Assembly (NCBI RefSeq): GCF_030813435.1
Contig: NZ_JAUSUG010000019.1
Coordinates: forward strand, 60,924 to 124,923
DNA from: Evansella vedderi
GTDB taxonomy: Bacteria > Bacillota > Bacilli > Bacillales > Salisediminibacteriaceae
Length of the DNA: 64,000 bases
Direction of reading: 5' to 3'
Both the position numbers and the translations under genes were made by a program. Below the pieces are notes generated by a model. The model was not told where the DNA came from and made no database searches. It worked only from the letters and a program-made list of their open reading frames with translations. Shown here one piece after another: positions 19,189-28,320 of the stretch (position 1 is its first letter; each line of letters opens with the position of its first letter).

Positions 19189-19893
19189 ATGAAAAAAATT
19201 TGTTTTTTAGGATTGATAATAGGCTTTAGTTTCTTATACAATACCACGGTGTTTTCTGAGGAAGGAGAAAAAGTCAGATTAGAAGAACGAATACTTGAGT
19301 GGGAAGAGGCTGGGATTGATCCTAACCATACAGAGACTATCGAAGAAATCCGCAGCTACCTGGAGAGACACATAGCACCTGGTATCTTCGCCAGCCTTCA
19401 TATTGACCGTGATGAAAGGGATCTTGGAGTTATTGTTTTATCCTTTACAGAAGACATTTCAGGTGAAACAAAAAGGGAGATTGAAGCATTAGTGGAAGAG
19501 CCCTCTGAAGTGGCATTCCGAGTAGTAAAATTCACAGAGGAACAACTAAGGGAAAAACAACGGGAGATTGACTCCACAGTTTTTGAACAGAATGTTTTTG
19601 AAAGTGAAGGGATTACCGTCCACCATACTAGCCCTGATATTATAAACAGTAAAGTGGAAATCGGTATCTCTCCATTCAACGATGGAACTGCCCAGTTCGT
19701 GTACGATTACTTTGGTGACGAAATGATAAATGTAGTTCAAGGGTATGAAGTGCAGCTTCTAATAAGGGAAGGAAAACCTGCTGGAGATGCTGTTGAGACC
19801 GAGGAAGCAATGACGGTGACAGTAGCTGCTTCAAATGAAAGTACAGGATTTTTCACACGAATTTGGAATTGGTTCCTCGGATTATTCGGATAA
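19189..19893 (+). CDS. Secreted protein of unknown function
   Basis: Protein of 234 aa with a signal peptide (KK, hydrophobic residues 5-19, likely cut near TVFS-EEGE), so it should be exported. The mature part is acidic and mixed alpha/beta with no motif I recognise. It ends with an aromatic, mildly hydrophobic tail (FFTRIWNWFLGLFG) that could sit on the membrane. GGGAGG precedes ATG. No operon partner. No function is proposed. Confidence 0.75.
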   Translation: MKKICFLGLIIGFSFLYNTTVFSEEGEKVRLEERILEWEEAGIDPNHTETIEEIRSYLERHIAPGIFASLHIDRDERDLGVIVLSFTEDISGETKREIEALVEEPSEVAFRVVKFTEEQLREKQREIDSTVFEQNVFESEGITVHHTSPDIINSKVEIGISPFNDGTAQFVYDYFGDEMINVVQGYEVQLLIREGKPAGDAVETEEAMTVTVAASNESTGFFTRIWNWFLGLFG

Positions 19894-19941
19894 ACCCAAT
19901 GTGTAAAAATTCCCACCAAGGACAATGAAAATTTTAGTCTG

Positions 19942-20085
19942 CATTGGAATGAGCGAAGGTCCACGACACTCCTGCGGAAGAACGAGCAAGCCAAGACCAC
20001 ACAGGGCAAAGCCCGTGGGGGCTTGACAGGTCGTCCGCGGAAAGGGAGTGGACCGTAGCGAATGACAACCAGATTCGAATGTTCA
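19942..20085. repeat. Imperfect palindromic intergenic repeat (family with the copy at 48.0 kb)
   Basis: GGTCCACGACACTCC on the left pairs imperfectly with GGAGTGGACC on the right around a GC-rich centre, so the unit can fold into a long hairpin. The right flank contains a 28-base stretch whose reverse complement recurs at 48001-48028 with one mismatch (starts CGAATCTGG, ends GCTACGGTCC). GC content is far above the surroundings. It resembles non-coding repeats common in Bacillus relatives. Confidence 0.7.
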
Positions 20086-20119
20086 GGGGAGCCTTACTCC
20101 TATTTTCTTTGAAAAAAGC

Positions 20120-21421
20120 TTATATGCTTCCTTCCATACCATCTAGCACTAATTCCCTCAGTCGATTTTTCTTCGCATCTAAATAAGGTAAATCCATTTC
20201 ATGGAGATGATTTACATCGAAATTTTCATAAATATATTTACTACAATCCCAGACTTTTTTTCGAATAGAAGGTCCGTTTTCTTCTGCAATGATGATAAGT
20301 GCTTCGTAAATAGCCAATAGTACGGAAATGTCCTTTCGCCCATAATGGCAGATTTGATAAAAAGTAGCATAGAGAACATCATCGAAGCACGATTGTACCG
20401 CAACGATCCTTCCTTTGTCATTATCATAGTAACTAATGTAATTCCCATCTAATTTACTAGCCTCAGCAAGAAGTTTTCCTAAATGAAAAATGCAATCAAT
20501 TGCCGTATTGGGATCATTAATTCCCGGTGAAATGGCCCGTAGTGTGACCTCGACAATTTTTCGAACCCCAAATTCTACATCCTGTAGTATCGTTCGATCA
20601 TTACCGATCTTAATATACTTTTTTGATTTAAATGGGGGGGCTGAATCACTTTCGTAGTATACAGTTATTAGAATATCACCGGGTTTCACAAAGGTACCGA
20701 TAGGCATTTTAACCTCAATTACAAGATCCTTTTCCTTGGCCAGCTTAAACAAATGATGAAATTCAATTAGTTGGATGTAGCCAAGCTCCTTATTCTTCAC
20801 ATGAAAAAAAGCAGTTTTGCCTGCTGGAAAATTTGGTTTTTCTGAAGTGATTTTAATTTCTTCCCCTTTTTTAGCGGTAATTCTATCCTTCACTGTTTTC
20901 AAAGTAGTCATGGTTACATCATTAATTAGGGTACTAACCTGTATATTTGTTGCCACATGATGAATGAAGTAAGCGAAAAAGGCAAGACAGATAATCGCTA
21001 TCAAAACACCAATCGGCCCAGCAATTACTTCATGAGTTAAATCCTCCCGCATGAAAAGCAAGGTAAGAATGGAATACATGATGCCACCCATATAAACCCC
21101 TAGCACTCGCATCGTTACTTTGTTGGAAATGAAATCAGATAATGTTCGAGGTGAAAACTGGGTGGAGTATGTTGTTAGAACGACCATGATCGTAGAGAAT
21201 GTAATGGTAATCATCGTCAATAATGCTGCTGCAATAGTCCCCAAAATGGTTTGAGCCAAATCCACACTGATGAGAATAATGGCTGGAATAATGTCCACAA
21301 TCGTTTCCCCGTGAACCGTATCTAAATAAATCACCCCAAAAGCCAATAGGGATGCTGCAACACAATATAAACTAGGGACTAACCATATATTTTGCTTAAT
21401 TTGTAGAAGATAATATTTCAC
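20120..21421 (-). CDS. DUF2254 membrane protein
   Basis: Predicted membrane protein of 433 aa of the DUF2254 family. Four hydrophobic segments occupy roughly residues 15-35, 55-85, 105-125 and 135-155. A cytoplasmic C-terminal half of about 270 residues follows, containing the family block REVTLRAISPGINDPNTA (here VEVTLRAISPGINDPNTAID). Function is unknown in the family. The start is GTG at 21421 with AAGGGTGAT upstream. Lies downstream of degV with a terminator between, so it is likely its own unit. Confidence 0.88.
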   Translation of the reverse strand: MKYYLLQIKQNIWLVPSLYCVAASLLAFGVIYLDTVHGETIVDIIPAIILISVDLAQTILGTIAAALLTMITITFSTIMVVLTTYSTQFSPRTLSDFISNKVTMRVLGVYMGGIMYSILTLLFMREDLTHEVIAGPIGVLIAIICLAFFAYFIHHVATNIQVSTLINDVTMTTLKTVKDRITAKKGEEIKITSEKPNFPAGKTAFFHVKNKELGYIQLIEFHHLFKLAKEKDLVIEVKMPIGTFVKPGDILITVYYESDSAPPFKSKKYIKIGNDRTILQDVEFGVRKIVEVTLRAISPGINDPNTAIDCIFHLGKLLAEASKLDGNYISYYDNDKGRIVAVQSCFDDVLYATFYQICHYGRKDISVLLAIYEALIIIAEENGPSIRKKVWDCSKYIYENFDVNHLHEMDLPYLDAKKNRLRELVLDGMEGSI

Positions 21422-21503
21422 TGATGATCACCCTTGTTAATAAGATGCTACCTACCAAGTATTGCCTTATGAAATGCTTTTTAAAAGAGCAGCACAAAAA
21501 AAA

Positions 21504-21547
21504 CACCTGACCCAACGTTTGATAGATAGTTGGATAGGTGCTTTTTT
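21504..21547 (-). terminator. Terminator between DegV-family gene and DUF2254 gene
   Basis: CACCTGACCCAAC pairs with GTTGGATAGGTG with small bulges. A-run and T-run flank both sides, so it can work on the minus strand for the DegV-family gene. It lies just left of the MITE-like repeat. Confidence 0.65.
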
Positions 21548-21551
21548 TAAT

Positions 21552-21754
21552 GGCTCTATTAAAGGATATTGTTGATATTTAAACAAAGTTGATTGAAGTG
21601 GAAGATGCGAGAACTGTCTCTTCCTCTGCAAGCATTGCTCTGGAGCATTATGCGTCGAGACAAATCGAAGATTATTCGACGAAGCAACGCTCTTTCCTAC
21701 GGGAAAAGCAACGGCTGAAGCGAAAATCAACATCAAAGTTTAACAGAGCTTTTA
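21552..21754. repeat. MITE-like repeat, copy A
   Basis: Non-coding element bounded by inverted ends: GGCTCTATTAAAGGATATTG on the left and TTTAACAGAGCTTTTA on the right. The interior carries GC-rich palindromic pieces (for example TGTCTCTTCCTCTGCAAGC) shared in reverse with copy B at 46.4 kb. It sits between the DegV-family gene and its terminator. No transposase is encoded. Confidence 0.65.
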
Positions 21755-21776
21755 AAATAGAATCATCCCTAGCTTC

Positions 21777-22646
21777 CTATTCTTTTTCTAAATGCCATAA
21801 CATTGCTAGTGTTCCTTCTCCTGCGTGTACTGCTAAGGAGGAGCTTATTTCTCCTACAACGATATCCAACTCAGGAATGGCTTCCTGAATTTTTTCCTTT
21901 AATGCATTGGCCTTTTCCGGCACATTTCCGTGCATAATTTGAACTTCCTTCACGTTATTCTCTGCACACGATTGTTTTAATAAGTCCACTATTCTATTGG
22001 TAGCCTTTTTTTCTGAACGAACTCGCTCCGAAAGTCCGAGTTCCCCTTCCGAATTGATTGTTAAAATGGGTTTGATTTGCAGCACATTCCCTAATAAGAA
22101 TTGAGCACCCGACATTCTTCCACCTTTATACAACTGCTCTAAGCTGCCCAGTAAAATTAAATTTCTGGATCTAGTGGCTTCGTCTCTTAATTCATTTGCG
22201 ATTTCCTTTACATCGACACCTTTTTCCGCCATTGAAAGCCCTTTTTTCATTAATGTTGTTATGGCATAAGAAAGGGATAAGGAGTCCACTACTTCTACAT
22301 CAAACTCTGCTTGATCCTTACCTGTTGTTGAACTAGAGATGGTACCACTTAATTTATTTGAAACGTGGATGGCCACTGCAGCATCATAATTTTGTTTTAG
22401 TTCTTCGTATAATTCTGTAAACTTTCCTACGGAAGGCTGCGACGTTTTCGGAACCTCTTTACTGTTACGGATCATGTCATATAATTGCTCCGACGATAGA
22501 TCGATTCCATCCTCGTATTCCTTCTCCTCCGAAATAACCACAATCGGCACGACATAAACATCTGGGTGCCCCTTTAATTCCTCTGTAATAAATGCAGTAC
22601 TATCGGTAACAAACGCAATTTTCTTCTTTGACATAATCATCATCAT
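21777..22646 (-). CDS. DegV-family fatty-acid-binding protein
   Basis: Cytoplasmic DegV/FakB-type protein of up to 289 aa. In this family the protein binds a fatty acid and can present it to a FakA kinase for phosphorylation. Motifs: AFVTDSTAFI at the N-terminus, SKEVPKTSQPSVGKFTELYEEL with the TSQPS lipid-binding stretch, IHVSNKLSGTISSS, and GRMSGAQFLLGNVLQIKPIL. The start is ambiguous: ATGATGATGATTATG follows GGAAGG, so translation may begin at codon 1, 3 or 5. No fakA gene is adjacent. The family is certain, the ligand is not. Confidence 0.9.
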   Translation of the reverse strand: MMMIMSKKKIAFVTDSTAFITEELKGHPDVYVVPIVVISEEKEYEDGIDLSSEQLYDMIRNSKEVPKTSQPSVGKFTELYEELKQNYDAAVAIHVSNKLSGTISSSTTGKDQAEFDVEVVDSLSLSYAITTLMKKGLSMAEKGVDVKEIANELRDEATRSRNLILLGSLEQLYKGGRMSGAQFLLGNVLQIKPILTINSEGELGLSERVRSEKKATNRIVDLLKQSCAENNVKEVQIMHGNVPEKANALKEKIQEAIPELDIVVGEISSSLAVHAGEGTLAMLWHLEKE

Positions 22647-22803
22647 CCTTCCATGATAAGATTCTTGTTAGTATAATTATACTTTGAAACAAAAACATTA
22701 CCAAGTGTTAATATGAGGTACTAACTACTTATTTCTAGGTATTTCAATTTATTTACAATTCTATCAACCTACATTATAATTACTAGAAAATGAGGTGATG
22801 GAG

Positions 22804-23493
22804 TTGGCGATCGTTACAGTGGATTTTGACGGAACACTATATCAAGGAAATTCCTTTAAAATTATGTTCCAAATGGGAAAGAAAAACTTTGGGGTAAAGG
22901 AATGGATTGTTGTTTTTACCGGAATTGCAAAGGCATTAGCTGTTGGGGTGGTAAGGGGCAAAGCCGCACTACGACTACAATTTTTTAGAGCCTTTGCCAA
23001 AACCTTTAATGGAAAAACAAAAGAAGAGTTGGACGTATTTTTTCAGCAGTTAGTAAATATCGGAAAGAAGGATTTTAATCATGATCTCATACATAAGCTA
23101 CGTGAACATCAAGAAAAAGGGGATACAGTGATTATACTGTCCGGTGCCCTTCAGCCATTCTTAGAAGCCTTTACGAAAGAAGTCCAGCTAGATGTTCACG
23201 TTATTAGCACAGAATTACAATTAAATGAACAGGGTCTTTGCACGGGGGATGTTGGAGAAATCATTAACGGTGAAGAGAAGGTAAGAAAAGTACAAGAGTG
23301 GGTTAAAAGATCTGGCCGTGGCTCAACTGAAATCTGGGCTTATGCAGACAGTGAAAGTGATATTCCATTATTTCACTATGTAAAATATCCCATCGTTGTT
23401 AACCCAGATTCTGATATGAAAAAAATTGCCCATAAAAACAAATGGCCTATCTTTGCCGCCGAAAAAAATAGAGGCAGCACCCACTTTATTTAG
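22804..23493 (+). CDS. HAD-superfamily phosphatase (phosphoserine phosphatase-like)
   Basis: Cytoplasmic phosphatase of the HAD-IB type, about 229 aa. Motif I is VDFDGTLYQGNSF with the nucleophile Asp and acid/base Asp. Motif II is IILSGALQPFLEAF, and motif III/IV is YADSESDIPLFHYV. A helical cap lies between. The substrate is not evident; relatives act on phosphoserine or small phospho-metabolites. Several in-frame starts exist. TTG at 22804 has GAGGTG 6 bases upstream and the best spacing, while GTG at 22795 lies inside that RBS. Confidence 0.85.
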   Translation: MAIVTVDFDGTLYQGNSFKIMFQMGKKNFGVKEWIVVFTGIAKALAVGVVRGKAALRLQFFRAFAKTFNGKTKEELDVFFQQLVNIGKKDFNHDLIHKLREHQEKGDTVIILSGALQPFLEAFTKEVQLDVHVISTELQLNEQGLCTGDVGEIINGEEKVRKVQEWVKRSGRGSTEIWAYADSESDIPLFHYVKYPIVVNPDSDMKKIAHKNKWPIFAAEKNRGSTHFI

Positions 23494-23505
23494 AGGGTAC
23501 CGCCT

Positions 23506-24297
23506 TTAATTTTTTCTTTGAAACTCTATATTTCGTTTCACATCTCCCTTAAATCTCTCCAGAATTTTCGAGGCACTGTCCCGGGAGTTATCGTTAAAAA
23601 AGTCATACTCCTGAAGCAACTGGTAAAACTCCTGATTTTCAGAATGCTTTGTTTTAATATACAATAGACTAATTTCATATTGGGATAATTGAGCCTTTAA
23701 AATCTGTATATATTCCTTCCGTTCATGCTTTTCAAGGATACCTTTATGTTTTGTAACCCATCTTACAAGTTGATAAAGATTTCTATAATAATGTAGTAAA
23801 TGATCCCCTTCTTTTTCTTCCATTATAAAATATGAAGCTCTTTGCAGATCCTCCATTGACACCGGCTCTCCTGTTCTTTGCTCCACATATGTTTTAACTA
23901 AGTCCCGATATACTTTACGAAAATACCCTCTCCCCTTTACCACTCTCTCCTCCATACTATTTAGTTCATATTCTAAACTGTTCACAATTTCATGGTGCAT
24001 GTTAAGAAGCTGAAAAAAAATATTTTCGATTCGTTTCTTCTCATTTTCTAACCCCTTTTGCTTATACGTAAAAAAGGCAACAATAAAGGCAGACAAGGCA
24101 ATGATTGGACTTGCTATTGTAATAAGAAAATCTCCAGTATTTTCAGAAGAATGGAAAGTAAAATTGCTGTTTAATAAAATGTGAAATATAATCACTGCCG
24201 TTAAACTAATTATAAAAAGGATGATAAACAAACTACTAGTGATCATCTTGATAAACCTATTCCCCCATGACTGCAGTCTCCCCTTCTTTGACATCAT
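23506..24297 (-). CDS. AbiC-like putative phage abortive-infection membrane protein
   Basis: Protein of 263 aa with two N-terminal membrane helices (about residues 16-38 and 53-72) and a helical cytoplasmic domain. The layout matches the putative AbiC family of phage-resistance proteins: two helices, then FFQLLNMHHEIVN, then KGRGYFRKVYRDL, then HYYRNLYQLVRWV, then KEYIQILKAQLSQYEISLLY. No toxin, kinase or helicase partner is adjacent, so it would act alone. GGAGGGGGGGAAC precedes the ATG. Phage resistance is inferred from the family; nothing in the sequence proves activity. Confidence 0.7.
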   Translation of the reverse strand: MMSKKGRLQSWGNRFIKMITSSLFIILFIISLTAVIIFHILLNSNFTFHSSENTGDFLITIASPIIALSAFIVAFFTYKQKGLENEKKRIENIFFQLLNMHHEIVNSLEYELNSMEERVVKGRGYFRKVYRDLVKTYVEQRTGEPVSMEDLQRASYFIMEEKEGDHLLHYYRNLYQLVRWVTKHKGILEKHERKEYIQILKAQLSQYEISLLYIKTKHSENQEFYQLLQEYDFFNDNSRDSASKILERFKGDVKRNIEFQRKN

Positions 24298-24385
24298 GTT
24301 CCCCCCCTCCAGTGTGAATGCACATTTCTGTTAGGAATCGACAAAACAATATATTCCACCAGAGCTTGGTTTATAACATAAGTAA

Positions 24386-24413
24386 AGCACCCTGATGATT
24401 TCATCAGGGTGCT
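24386..24413 (-). terminator. Terminator of the doxX-type gene
   Basis: AGCACCCTGATGA and TCATCAGGGTGCT form a perfect 13-bp stem with a 2-base loop. It lies just beyond the stop of the DoxX-family gene on the minus strand. Confidence 0.8.
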
Positions 24414-24449
24414 CGTGTAAAGAGGTGAACAATAGAGGTGATTCTGTTG

Positions 24450-24950
24450 TTATGCAGTTGTTTCAATAGCTGATTTGCTCTTGAACAGCTTTGCGCGAAG
24501 GTAAGGAATTACCCAGCGGTCGCCACCATAGCGTCCAGCGTTGTGTCCTGCAGCTAAGATGAAGATGGTCAATAAAATCATCCATGGATTAGAAGATACG
24601 GTACCTGCAAACATAAATGCGAAATTCATCATGATGCCAAAGAATGCGGCAGCTGTTGTTAATACACCAAGAAGTAATCCAATCCCCACTAATAGTTCTC
24701 CCCAAGCGACCATAAAGCTAAATACTCCAGCGTTCGGTAAGGCAAAGCTTTCAATAAATGCGTGATATGTTGGGTATTGCTCCATAACGAATTCGTTATT
24801 TACCACACCGTTTAAATACCCTGCAGCACTAAACGGTTCCCCTGTGACTTTTCCCCAACCAGCAGTCATCCAAGACCAACCTAGATATACACGTAAAATC
24901 GTTAAGATACCAGCAGCAATTTTGTTGTTTCTAATGAATTCCATGAACAT
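24450..24950 (-). CDS. DoxX-family membrane protein
   Basis: Integral membrane protein of 166 aa with four hydrophobic segments, of the DoxX/YfiD type. The N-terminal RVYLGWSWMTAGWGKVTGEPF and central PNAGVFSFMVAWGELLVGIGLLLG are characteristic. Members are linked to redox balance, but the reaction is not defined. AGGAGG lies 8 bases before ATG. It is a single gene with its own terminator. Confidence 0.88.
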   Translation of the reverse strand: MFMEFIRNNKIAAGILTILRVYLGWSWMTAGWGKVTGEPFSAAGYLNGVVNNEFVMEQYPTYHAFIESFALPNAGVFSFMVAWGELLVGIGLLLGVLTTAAAFFGIMMNFAFMFAGTVSSNPWMILLTIFILAAGHNAGRYGGDRWVIPYLRAKLFKSKSAIETTA

Positions 24951-25449
24951 GATCCATTCCTCCTAAGAATGATTTAATTGACTGTTTTTTTAAGTAGTTG
25001 GCTTGGCTACGCTACAGGCGGACGCTTTCCGTGGGCAACGCTGGAGTCGCCGCCTTCCGTTAATCCAAGCTATTAGCAACAAAATGTAACAGCCTTTAAT
25101 AATTAAAAAGATAATGGCTTTTGCAACTTGTTAAATTTTTTAATTGATGAAGTTTATGTTGTTTAGTGATCACTAACTCTTTCTTCACTATCAGTATATA
25201 ACGAAAAACCACGTTACGAATGGGGGAACTGTGAACACTCCGTTGCAAAACGGTGACTAAAATGTGACTAAATTCACACTCGTAGTAAAAGGGTCTTTCT
25301 ATTTCCGCACGTTTAGTAATACGAAATTCCTCCTAGTACTTTAGCTCCATTCTTTACAATGTTTCAAATGGATGAATATGGGAATTAATAAGAATAATAA
25401 TAAGATCATTCATGTGGATGAAGATGTACATCTTGGGAGGTGGGACAGG
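24951..25449. repeat. Intergenic gap with a palindromic repeat
   Basis: The 499-base gap separates the divergent DoxX and GGDEF-EAL genes. At about 24998-25070 it carries a GC-rich unit beginning GGCTTGGCTACGCTACAGGC and ending AATCCAAGC, so the ends can pair. The core GCTACAGGCGGACG recurs at 46543-46556. The remaining part (25071-25449) is AT-rich; I see no other structure. Confidence 0.6.
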
Positions 25450-27675
25450 ATGAACCGCAAAGAGCCAGAGTACATAGCAGAATCAAAGGAACGCTACAGA
25501 GAAAAAGGAATGGATCCCAACGTAATCCCTGCTCCAAAAAAGTTTTTGACAGAAGAAGAACTTAGTAAAAAAAGAAAATCATATAGGGAGATATTATCCG
25601 TAGTAAGCTTTTTCTCCAATAAGCTTTTGGATTCATTAAAGGGAACCCCCATCCTAGTGGTAATATCCGATTCAGATGGGTACTTATTAGATTTAGTGGG
25701 CGACGAAACCATTAAATCTACTGTAGAAAACTTTGGAATTAAAGTTGGAAGTCTTTTTACACAAGAAGATACAGGAACAAATGTAGTAAGCTTAGCATTA
25801 CAGCATAAAGAACCAATCAGTTTGATAGGAGAAAACCATTACCACACCTTTCTCCATGAAGTCGCTTGTTACGGGGCAGCCTTTCATTACACCGATGAGG
25901 ATAATTTGCTAGGAAGCATCTGCTTAATGCTGCCTATCACCTTTGAAAACTCATTATTTTTAACAATGCTATCACAGGTTGTAGATTCCATTGAAAGAGA
26001 GCTGTTATTAAGAAAACAAAATAAGAAATTGAACATCCTAAATCAAATCATGTTGAGTAAAACAAGAAATGGCATTATCATCACAGATAAAAACGGGATC
26101 ACAATCGAATTTAATGGAGTAGCTCAAAAAATTCTTAATCAGAGTAGAAGATCGATTATTGGAAAGAAAATTTTTAATTCACATACGACCGGAGATTACT
26201 TCAAGCTAGTTCTCGAAAAACAAGTTAAATTTGAAAATGAGGAATTAAAGTTTACCAACGATCGTGGAGAGCAGATAGTCTGTTTATTTGACGCCCAGCC
26301 TATTTATGAAGAGGGTGTTTTAATAGGTGCCTTTGGTCAATTTAGGGATATAACAGAAAGGTTTTTAATGGAAGAAAAGTATAACTATTTAGCCTACCAT
26401 GATGATTTAACGGATTTACCAAACAGACGTTATATAAAGAAAGAAATGGAAACAATCATTAAGTCCAACAAAGTTGGCAATAAAAGAAACGTAGCTATCT
26501 TGCTATTAGACTTAGATAGATTCAAAGTAATTAACGATACGTTCGGTCATTCGAAAGCAGACTTACTTCTTGTGGAAGTAACGAAAAGATTACTTGCTTG
26601 CCTTGGAAAAAACGATAAGCTAGCTCGTATTGGCGGAGATGAATTCATTTTCTTATTGAAAGATTACCATGATAATGACTATGTAACGGAAGTGGCAAAT
26701 CGAATTTTGGCACAATTTAAGCTGCCGTTCACTGTAGATGCCCATGAGTTTCATACAACTGTTAGTATCGGTATTGCTGTTTATCCAGATCAAATACTTT
26801 CTGTTGAGAGCTTTATGATTCAAGCGGATAACGCCATGTACGAAGCCAAAACCAAAGGTAAGAATCGATACGCTTTCTATTCACTAGATAAGTTGAATCA
26901 TTCCATTGAGTCCTGGAAAATGGAAACCGATTTAAGAAATGCACTGGAAAAAGACGAATTTATCTTACATTATCAACCTCAATTTTGTAATAAATCCGGG
27001 TCAATCATTGGTGTCGAGGCATTGATTCGCTGGAATCATCCGAAGCATGGATTAATTTATCCAGATAAGTTTATTAGGATTTCAGAAGAAACGGGGTTAA
27101 TCACGGAAATAGGAGAATGGGTCATTAAGCAAGCCTGTATACAAAATAAACAATGGCAGGATGAAGGTGGCAAACCTATAAAGGTGGCCGTAAATCTTTC
27201 CACACAACAATTTTTCAGACCGAATTTAGTAGTTTTTTTAAAAGAAGTACTGGAACAAACCAAGTTAGATCCTGAATACCTCGTTCTAGAAATTACAGAA
27301 TCAATGGCCGTCGATTTTGATTATTCTATTAAAGTCTTGAGGGAGTTAAAAGACCTTGGTATTGGAATAAGTATAGACGATTTCGGTACAGGTTACAGCT
27401 CTTTAAATTATCTTAAAAAATTCCCCCTTGATTACTTGAAGATCGATCGAACATTCGTTAGAGATATTATGAACGACGATAATGCCGTAAACATTGTAAA
27501 GACAATCATCACATTAGCACATAATTTAAATCTAAAGGTAATTGGAGAAGGAGTAGAAACAGAGGAACAATTAAAATTATTAAAGGAATATAACTGTGAT
27601 AATATCCAAGGCTTTCTATTCAGTAAACCCGTTCCAGCAGAAGAGTTTAGGGAAAATCTCCGTTCCCTTTTTTAA
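25450..27675 (+). CDS. GAF-PAS-GGDEF-EAL cyclic-di-GMP signalling protein
   Basis: Cytoplasmic protein of about 741 aa with both cyclic-di-GMP synthesis and breakdown modules. The N-terminal 190 residues resemble the ligand-sensing domain of AcoR/NifA-type activators, with ESKERYREKGMDP and DSDGYLLDLVGDE. A PAS domain follows (NGIIITDKNGITIEFNG). The diguanylate cyclase domain has LARIGGDEFIFLL with an intact GGDEF. The phosphodiesterase domain has GVEALIRWNHPKHG (EAL) and DDFGTGYSSLNYLKKFPLDYLKID, so catalytic residues look complete. GGGAGG precedes the ATG at 25450; an upstream in-frame ATG at 25372 has no clear RBS. Confidence 0.9.
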   Translation: MNRKEPEYIAESKERYREKGMDPNVIPAPKKFLTEEELSKKRKSYREILSVVSFFSNKLLDSLKGTPILVVISDSDGYLLDLVGDETIKSTVENFGIKVGSLFTQEDTGTNVVSLALQHKEPISLIGENHYHTFLHEVACYGAAFHYTDEDNLLGSICLMLPITFENSLFLTMLSQVVDSIERELLLRKQNKKLNILNQIMLSKTRNGIIITDKNGITIEFNGVAQKILNQSRRSIIGKKIFNSHTTGDYFKLVLEKQVKFENEELKFTNDRGEQIVCLFDAQPIYEEGVLIGAFGQFRDITERFLMEEKYNYLAYHDDLTDLPNRRYIKKEMETIIKSNKVGNKRNVAILLLDLDRFKVINDTFGHSKADLLLVEVTKRLLACLGKNDKLARIGGDEFIFLLKDYHDNDYVTEVANRILAQFKLPFTVDAHEFHTTVSIGIAVYPDQILSVESFMIQADNAMYEAKTKGKNRYAFYSLDKLNHSIESWKMETDLRNALEKDEFILHYQPQFCNKSGSIIGVEALIRWNHPKHGLIYPDKFIRISEETGLITEIGEWVIKQACIQNKQWQDEGGKPIKVAVNLSTQQFFRPNLVVFLKEVLEQTKLDPEYLVLEITESMAVDFDYSIKVLRELKDLGIGISIDDFGTGYSSLNYLKKFPLDYLKIDRTFVRDIMNDDNAVNIVKTIITLAHNLNLKVIGEGVETEEQLKLLKEYNCDNIQGFLFSKPVPAEEFRENLRSLF

Positions 27676-27681
27676 AGCATC

Positions 27682-27708
27682 GAGGGTGTCTCAAAAGGAG
27701 ACACCCTC
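27682..27708. terminator. Bidirectional terminator after the GGDEF-EAL gene
   Basis: GAGGGTGTCTC and GAGACACCCTC form a perfect 11-bp stem with a 5-base loop, between two convergent genes. Confidence 0.8.
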
Positions 27709-27714
27709 ACATTG

Positions 27715-28170
27715 TTATTTATCATCAGACTCTCTATTTTTTATCATTCTCGTTCTATTTTCCCGCTCCAGAAACTCCACGAAGATTTTAAACATATCCC
27801 TCGGTTTATCTTGAATTTTTTTCAAGTAATCTTCTTTATAATGAATATCCATGTACTCACTTTCCCTAATCCTCTTCTTTATATAATCTCTACTCGCTTC
27901 CTTCATTTCTTTATTTTTGTGGAATGCTTCCCTTAGTAAAGCAAAACTAAAGGCACCTGTTAGGGAAAAAAGAATCACTGGTAAGGTAATAACATCAACT
28001 CCAAACTCGAACACCAGGTAATATAAACTCATAAAAGAAAAGGAAAATAGTGGAGCAGAAATAACCGAATAAAGTAAACATTTCATTAATAAGGGCTTAA
28101 GTTCCTTATGCATATTCTCAAACTCTTTTTTTATAAGGTCCGAAGTACTCTCCGTACGGGAAGAACGCAT
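27715..28170 (-). CDS. Small membrane protein of unknown function
   Basis: Protein of 151 aa with two membrane segments (about residues 31-53 and 60-82) framed by charged cytoplasmic ends. The C-terminal half is basic and acidic (SRDYIKKRIRESEYMDIHYKE) and probably helical. No family recognised. GGAGTG precedes ATG. It converges on the GGDEF-EAL gene and shares its terminator. Function unknown. Confidence 0.7.
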   Translation of the reverse strand: MRSSRTESTSDLIKKEFENMHKELKPLLMKCLLYSVISAPLFSFSFMSLYYLVFEFGVDVITLPVILFSLTGAFSFALLREAFHKNKEMKEASRDYIKKRIRESEYMDIHYKEDYLKKIQDKPRDMFKIFVEFLERENRTRMIKNRESDDK

Positions 28171-28320
28171 ATCCGTGTCACTCCTTTAAAAAAATAATGG
28201 ATATGTCCAAATTCCTGACTGTGCCATATTATATGTATACTTCAAATGGAGTAACTTTGTTCCAAAAAAAGTATAGAAAAGAAGGGGAACGGGAGTTGGA
28301 GCGGGGTTGGTTAGATTAAA

